From contig JANQEF010000164.1 of NCBI GenBank assembly GCA_028278465.1, positions 1-8,886 on the forward strand: a stretch of 8,886 bases of DNA, written 5' to 3'. Below the pieces are notes generated by a model that saw nothing but the letters and a program-made list of their open reading frames with translations, was not told where the DNA came from and did no database searches. Positions 6,124 through 8,886 of the stretch are shown here, piece after piece; position 1 is the first letter of the stretch, and each line of letters opens with the position of its first letter. The stretch is from Dehalococcoidia bacterium. Its GTDB lineage: Bacteria > Chloroflexota > Dehalococcoidia > Lucifugimonadales > Lucifugimonadaceae. The position numbers and the translations under genes were made by a program.

Positions 6124-7218
6124 CTAGACCGAGAACAGGAAGTTGACGATGTCGCCGTCCTGCACCACGTAGTCCCGGCCCTCCTGCCGCAGCGCTCCGT
6201 TCGACCGCGCCTGCGCCATGCTCCCGGCCGCCATGAAGTCATCGTAACTCACAGTCTCGGCCCGTATGAAGCCCCGCTCGATGTCTGAGTGGACGGCGCC
6301 CGCGGCCTGCGGAGCGGCCGTGTCTTCGGCGATGGTCCACGCGCGAACCTCATCCTCGCCGACGGTCAGGAACGATATCAGCCCGAGCACGCTGTACGAG
6401 AGCCGGATCATGCGTTCGAGGCCCGATTCACCGGCTTCGAGCCCGGACCGCATCTCGGCCTCCTCCTCGGGGCTCATCTGCGCCAGCTCCTCTTCAAGCC
6501 TGCCGCACAGAACCGCTCCGCCGGAGTTGTTTCCGCTCACGAGGCCGGCAAGCTCGGTTTCGAGCTCTTCAGCGCGGCCGAGGTCGTCTTCGCCGACGTT
6601 CAGCGCCACGAGCAGCGGCAGCCTGCTCAGGAGGAAGGTGTCGGAGATAGCCGCCAGCTCCTCCTCAGAAAAACCCTTCTCACGCGCCGCTGTCCCGTCC
6701 TCCATCTCGGCCTGTAGCGCCTGCAGGACCTCGATGTTCTTCCCCGCCTGCACCCGCTCCTGCGACTTCAAGCCCTTCATGCCGTCCCTGATCCGCTCGA
6801 TGCGGCGTTCAAGGAGCGAGATGTCGGCGAACAGAACGTCGAAGTTGACCTTCTCTATGTCGCGGCGGTGGTCGATATCGCCGAGCGCGTGGGGCACAGA
6901 TGGATCGTCGAATGCACGGACCACGTGCAGCAGCGCATCGACTCGCTGCAGGTGTCCGAGCGCCTCGCCGGAGAAGAGGTCGGCGCTGTCTGCGGAGTGC
7001 GCGCCGGGCAGGTCAACGTATGTGACCTCGGCCGGCACGGTGCGCTTCGGCTTGAAGATTTCTGTAAGCCTGTCGAGGCGCTCGTCAGGCACGTGCGCTA
7101 CGCCGATGTTGGCGGACCGGTTGCCGCCGAAGCTGCCGGACTGCGCAGTGCCGCGGGTGAGCGCGTTGAAGACGGTTGTCTTGCCGCTGCCGGGGAGGCC
7201 GATGATTCCTATCCGCAT
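6124..7218 (-). CDS. ychF: Divergent YchF/OLA1-family P-loop ATPase
   Basis: YchF/OLA1 proteins are ribosome-associated P-loop NTPases of the Obg group that prefer ATP to GTP. The 364-aa product has the family's length and domain order. The Walker A motif is GLPGSGKT (7-14). The G3-like motif is DLPG (69-72), followed by VDALLHVVRAFDDPSVPH and RDIEKVNFDVLFADISLLERRIERI. A coiled-coil insertion spans about 131-180. NVGE (207-210) is the NxxE motif that replaces NKxD and gives ATP preference. The C-terminal TGS domain is very well conserved: VGEDEVRAWTI, APQAAGAVHSDIERGFIRAE, GRDYVVQDGDIVNF. The N-terminal motifs are not canonical: YchF usually has GLPNVGKST and DIAGLVKGAS...GEGLGN. This may be a distinct lineage-specific subfamily rather than the strict orthologue. 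The ATG at 7216-7218 has no Shine-Dalgarno sequence; the leader is C-rich. It is probably the first gene of a unit with the uncharacterised gene and hemW. Confidence 0.9.
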   Translation of the reverse strand: MRIGIIGLPGSGKTTVFNALTRGTAQSGSFGGNRSANIGVAHVPDERLDRLTEIFKPKRTVPAEVTYVDLPGAHSADSADLFSGEALGHLQRVDALLHVVRAFDDPSVPHALGDIDHRRDIEKVNFDVLFADISLLERRIERIRDGMKGLKSQERVQAGKNIEVLQALQAEMEDGTAAREKGFSEEELAAISDTFLLSRLPLLVALNVGEDDLGRAEELETELAGLVSGNNSGGAVLCGRLEEELAQMSPEEEAEMRSGLEAGESGLERMIRLSYSVLGLISFLTVGEDEVRAWTIAEDTAAPQAAGAVHSDIERGFIRAETVSYDDFMAAGSMAQARSNGALRQEGRDYVVQDGDIVNFLFSV

Positions 7219-7363
7219 GTTTTATTCGTTGGGTGGGCGGAGCCGGGGTATGTGTCGGCGTTACGGGTTCTGATGAGTGGCGTCGGTCGATTCGCGGGTG
7301 TCGTTAGGCCCAAACGAAAAGGATATGGCAGTGAGAGCGTGTGGGCTAGCGGTGCGGTGCATA

Positions 7364-7391
7364 CTTCGTCCCGAGCCTGCGCGAGGGACCT
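7364..7391 (+). repeat. Short intergenic repeat A, copy 2
   Basis: CTTCGTCCCGAG and CGAGGGACC flank a 6-nt centre. The copy matches copy 1 (3866-3891) at 22 of 25 shared positions and copy 3 (7518-7546, inverted) at all but three. GTCCC and GGGAC inside it allow a short stem. With copy 3 it brackets a roughly 126-bp segment upstream of selB. Confidence 0.75.
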
Positions 7392-7498
7392 GGGGATGCG
7401 GGGCGATCCGGCGAAGGCCTCTGGCTGAATCAGCGGAGAGTTATCAACGGTGACGCCCACATCAAGTTCACTGTGCGCGGGACCAAGACCGCTGTTCG

Positions 7499-7576
7499 AG
7501 TTTGCCACCCCTCGTCCGGGTCCCTCGTGCTGACTCGGGACGAAGGTCAGCCAACACTCCCCGCGTCTGGCAAACT
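7499..7576. repeat. 9-bp inverted repeat enclosing repeat A copy 3 in the selB leader
   Basis: AGTTTGCCA (7499-7507) is the exact reverse complement of TGGCAAACT (7568-7576). The arms are 60 bp apart, enclose repeat A copy 3 and end seven bp before the selB ATG. In RNA this would be a long-range stem that could reach the translation start. It may be functional or the terminal repeat of an inserted element; a 9-bp match over this distance is suggestive, not decisive. Confidence 0.45.
7518..7546 (-). repeat. Short intergenic repeat A, copy 3 (inverted)
   Basis: Read on the minus strand this is CCTTCGTCCCGAG-N6-CGAGGGACC, the same unit as copy 2 with three differences, all in the 6-nt centre. 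The flanks match exactly, so the ends rather than the middle are conserved. It lies 38 bp before selB. Confidence 0.75.
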
Positions 7577-7583
7577 TCACCCT

Positions 7584-8886
7584 ATGTTCGTCATTACCAC
7601 TGCGGGCCACGTCGACCACGGCAAGTCCACGCTCATACATGCGCTCAGCGGCATCGACCCCGACCGCCTCAAAGAGGAGAAGAAACGGGGCATGACCATC
7701 GAGCTTGGCTTCGCATGGGTCACGCTGCCGTCCGGCCGGGAGATCAGCATCGTCGACGTCCCCGGCCACGAACGTTTCGTGCGCAACATGCTGATGGGCG
7801 TTGGTGGCGTGGACCTTGCGCTCTTGATCGTGGCGGCAGACGAGGGTGTGATGCCCCAGACCCGCGAACACCTGGCGATCCTCGACCTCATGAACGTAGA
7901 GCGCGGGATCACCGTTGTCACGAAGTCGGACCTTGTCGACAGCGACTGGCTGGAACTGGTCTCGGCCGATGTCGAAGAGGTGCTGAAAGGCACAACGCTC
8001 GAAGGTGTGCCAACGCTGGCCGTTTCGGCTGAGACGGGCGATGGCGTGCCGGAGCTACTGGCGGCAATCGATTCGCAGCTAGACCTGCTGGAGACCCACG
8101 CAGACCTCGGACGCCCGCGGCTGCCTGTCGACCGCTCGTTCACGATGTCCGGCTTCGGCGCGGTGGTGACCGGGACGCTGACCGGCGGACGACTCCGCAG
8201 CGGGCAGGAGGTTGAGCTGCTGCCGAACGGAAAGCAGGCACGCATCCGCGGGTTACAGTCGCACCGGACGGCGCTGGAGGAGGCGCTGCCGGGCACGCGG
8301 GTTGCAGTGAACCTGAGCGGCATCGAGCACAACGAGATCGACCGCGGCGACCTGCTAACGACTCCGGGGTGGCTGGATCCTGCGCAGGCGTTCGACGCGT
8401 CTCTGCGCGTAATCGCAGATGCGCCACGCTCCGTTCGTCACAACCATCGCCTGGTGCTCTTCGCAGGCAGCCGCGAAGTGCCGGTCACGGTGCGGGTCCT
8501 GAGCGGCGACCGGATTAGGCCCGGCGAGTCTGGCTGGGTTCAGCTGCGAACCACCGAGCCTGTGCCGATGCTGCGTGGCGACCGATTCATCCTGCGCGAC
8601 ACGCAGAGCACGATGGCCGGCGGAGTTGTGCTGGTGCCGGATGCGCCGCGGCACCGCCGCAACGATGAGAGCGTGGTCGCCGAGCTGGAGGCGCTTGCCA
8701 GCGGATCGGGCGAAAGCGCGGCGCTGCCGACGCTGCGGGCCATCGAGCCGGCAACCGTCGCCGATCTGGGCCGGAGCGCCAATGTGTCGGAGACCGAAGC
8801 GCAGGGGCTTGCAGGGCAACTGGTGGAATCGGAAGAGGCCGTTGATATCGGCGCGGAGGGCTATCTGCTCCTCTACTCGGCAACCG
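7584..8886 (+). CDS. selB: Selenocysteine-specific elongation factor SelB, 3' end outside window
   Basis: SelB carries selenocysteinyl-tRNA to UGA codons marked by a SECIS hairpin, using GTP. I translated 434 codons by hand from the ATG at 7584 to the edge without meeting a stop. G1 is GHVDHGKST (8-16). KRGMTIELGFAW (34-45) is the SelB-type switch I, distinct from EF-Tu. DVPGHERFVRNML (58-70) is G3, TKSD (113-116) is G4 and SAETGDGV (148-155) is G5. Domain II shows PVDRSFTMSGFGAVVTGTLTGG (181-202, in two parts), GLQSHRTALEEA and GTRVAVNLSGI. Domain III shows VRHNHRLVLFAG (284-295) and GDRFILRDTQSTMAGG (332-347), where most SelBs have TIGGG. From about 360 the C-terminal winged-helix region begins, and some 180-200 residues should lie beyond the edge. 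The start matches homologues (M-x-I-x-T-AGHVDHGK), although no Shine-Dalgarno sequence precedes it. The gene is divergent from ychF; no other selenocysteine gene is visible. Confidence 0.95.
   Translation, partial: MFVITTAGHVDHGKSTLIHALSGIDPDRLKEEKKRGMTIELGFAWVTLPSGREISIVDVPGHERFVRNMLMGVGGVDLALLIVAADEGVMPQTREHLAILDLMNVERGITVVTKSDLVDSDWLELVSADVEEVLKGTTLEGVPTLAVSAETGDGVPELLAAIDSQLDLLETHADLGRPRLPVDRSFTMSGFGAVVTGTLTGGRLRSGQEVELLPNGKQARIRGLQSHRTALEEALPGTRVAVNLSGIEHNEIDRGDLLTTPGWLDPAQAFDASLRVIADAPRSVRHNHRLVLFAGSREVPVTVRVLSGDRIRPGESGWVQLRTTEPVPMLRGDRFILRDTQSTMAGGVVLVPDAPRHRRNDESVVAELEALASGSGESAALPTLRAIEPATVADLGRSANVSETEAQGLAGQLVESEEAVDIGAEGYLLLYSAT

Larger units (their letters stand above)
7219..7583. 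other. 365-bp divergent intergenic region between ychF and selB
   Basis: I see no gene here; frames that cross it are extensions of shadows of ychF or selB and have no ribosome binding site or family signature. The ychF-side half is asymmetric (60 G and 24 C on the plus strand over 7221-7360), so the ychF leader would be C-rich. The selB-side half holds two inverted copies of repeat A (7364-7391 and 7518-7546), a perfect 11-bp palindrome GCTGAATCAGC (7424-7434) and a 9-bp inverted repeat (7499-7507 with 7568-7576). Both promoters must be here, but no convincing -35/-10 pair stands out. No tRNA, including tRNA-Sec, could be recognised by eye. Confidence 0.6.

Noticed and set aside
6266..7273. 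Plus-strand frame of 335 aa opposite ychF
   Set aside because: It is Ser/Arg/Pro-rich, as expected of the antisense of a GC-rich gene, and lies wholly over well-conserved ychF codons.
4401..7415. A 13-base match (GCGATCCGGCGAA) between hemW (about 4401) and the selB leader (about 7403)
   Set aside because: One copy is coding and the match does not extend beyond 13 bases. It is plausible by chance in GC-rich DNA and is not related to repeats A or B.
7209..7871. Long minus-strand open frame (220 aa) across the ychF-selB gap and the start of selB
   Set aside because: About 290 bases lie opposite the strongly conserved SelB GTPase domain, and the rest crosses the repeats. The composition is unlike a folded protein and there is no family signature. 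It is a shadow frame of GC-rich DNA.

Overview
The window is GC-rich bacterial chromosome with housekeeping genes on both strands. Two lipoproteins with long Pro/Thr linkers, a DUF3179 protein, a divergent YchF and short 'TCGTCCCGAG...CGAGGGACC' and 'CCTGAGCG...GTCGAAGG' intergenic repeats together suggest a member of the Chloroflexota (Dehalococcoidia-like). That placement is an inference from gene style, not from a phylogenetic marker.

Layout, left to right. (1) 1-1278, plus strand: a DUF3179 lipoprotein whose start lies off the left edge; the first visible codons read as the lipobox Ala-Cys. (2) 1300-2220, minus: a TPR lipoprotein, convergent with the first gene. (3) 2343-3329, minus: holA, the DNA polymerase III delta subunit. 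(4) 3330-3527: a divergent intergenic region with extreme strand asymmetry (G-rich on plus). (5) 3528-3854, plus: a small DUF1232/YkvA-type membrane protein. (6) 3855-4060: a convergent intergenic region filled by two kinds of short repeat, including a 107-bp foldback. (7) 7218 down to 4061, minus: ychF-like ATPase, an unrecognised 235-aa protein and hemW, spaced 43 and 16 nt apart and probably one transcription unit. (8) 7219-7583: a 365-bp divergent intergenic region with two inverted copies of the first repeat. (9) 7584 to the right edge, plus: selB, the selenocysteine-specific elongation factor. It runs off the edge with 434 codons visible, and no stop codon interrupts it.

Most of the content is conserved core machinery: replication (HolA), translation-linked P-loop proteins (YchF-like, SelB) and heme handling (HemW). 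SelB implies that the organism decodes UGA as selenocysteine, although selA, selC, selD and selenoproteins are not in the window. I found no mobile element with a transposase, no CRISPR array, no tRNA or rRNA, and no convincing new multi-gene system. The less ordinary signals are the repeat families, the C-rich and G-poor leaders of holA and ychF, the divergent nucleotide-binding motifs of the YchF-like protein, and the uncharacterised gene between ychF and hemW.
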